The translations under genes and the position numbers were made by a program. The notes under the pieces are model-generated. The model did no database searches, was not told the origin of the DNA, and worked only from the letters and a program-made list of their open reading frames with translations. A stretch of DNA of 13,378 bases from Polyangia bacterium (GTDB lineage: Bacteria > Myxococcota_A > Polyangia > Polyangiales > Polyangiaceae): positions 1-13,378 of the forward strand of contig JAUILJ010000113.1 of NCBI GenBank assembly GCA_030433055.1. The letters run 5' to 3'. Below, piece by piece: positions 13,225-13,378 of the stretch. Each line of letters opens with the position of its first letter. Positions within the stretch are counted from its first letter, which is position 1.

Positions 13225-13378
13225 CTAGAAGCCTACGCCGATGCCGACGCTGACTCCCGAGCGCGGGCGCCGCTGATAGTCACGCACCAGCAGCATGTGC
13301 GTCACCAGCGTGCACGTGCGCCGCGCGGGGCCATCGCAGCCGACCCAGCGCCCGTCGCTGGCTTGATCGCCGTCGTAG
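13225..13378 (-). CDS. C-terminal end of an unidentified protein, possibly outer-membrane
   Basis: Only the last 50 codons and the stop are inside the window; the start lies beyond the right edge. The visible sequence includes DGRWVGCDGPARRTCTLVTH, then MLLVRDYQRRPRSG, and ends SVSVGIGVGF-like: SGVSVGIGVGF followed by TAG. Alternating small and hydrophobic residues ending in a terminal Phe resemble the last strand of outer-membrane beta-barrel proteins, but 50 residues cannot prove this. Two Cys (VGCDG and RTCTL) could pair. The gap to the next leftward gene (13117-13224) is 108 bp, with an A6 run at 13165-13170 (T6 on the minus strand). Confidence 0.6.
   Translation of the reverse strand, partial: YDGDQASDGRWVGCDGPARRTCTLVTHMLLVRDYQRRPRSGVSVGIGVGF

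Overview
This is a GC-rich, densely coded chromosomal window. It most resembles a myxobacterium (Myxococcota, probably the Sorangium/Polyangium side). Three things suggest this: several secreted lipoproteins with Gly-Thr-Ala 'GGxGG' linkers or Cys-rich 'CxxxGxC' blocks, an RNA polymerase omega subunit of deltaproteobacterial/myxobacterial type, and several large genes with no recognisable family. The taxonomic call is inference, because there is no rRNA or other decisive marker here.

Layout, left to right. 1-409 (-) is the N-terminal part of a glycine-rich lipoprotein carrying a minisatellite. 410-785 has no gene. 786-1196 (-) is a small DoxX-type membrane protein. It diverges from a rightward cluster: rpoZ (1441-1671), a class I SAM methyltransferase (1727-2560) and a zinc-finger-less DnaJ/Hsp40 (2682-3629). 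Next come two leftward genes, a Cys-rich lipoprotein (3787-4788) and adenosine deaminase (4963-6180), followed by a leftward VKOR-DsbA fusion (6454-7629). That gene diverges from RNase R (7811-10162, +). RNase R converges on a von Willebrand factor A lipoprotein (10245-11501, -). After a structured gap of about 360 bp there is a leftward protein of unknown family (11863-13116) and the C-terminal end of one more leftward gene (13225-13378), possibly an outer-membrane protein.

How the parts fit. Most genes are housekeeping or envelope functions: RNA polymerase assembly, chaperone, RNA decay, purine salvage and periplasmic disulfide formation. The disulfide enzyme is a plausible partner for the Cys-rich secreted lipoproteins in the same window; that link is inference. 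I see no mobile element, CRISPR array, tRNA, rRNA or obvious defence system.

The less ordinary signals are mostly in non-coding DNA. They are a perfect TGTTCAG-N6-CTGAACA palindrome with a partial copy in the doxX/rpoZ divergent region, paired hairpins in front of the DnaJ gene, nested stem-loops between both convergent gene pairs, a 9-bp direct repeat upstream of adenosine deaminase, promoter-like boxes placed so close to some starts that the mRNAs may be leaderless, and four short hairpins in the gap upstream of the vWA lipoprotein. I found no convincing new multi-gene system. The best novelty candidates are the 417-residue unknown protein and the operator-like palindrome.
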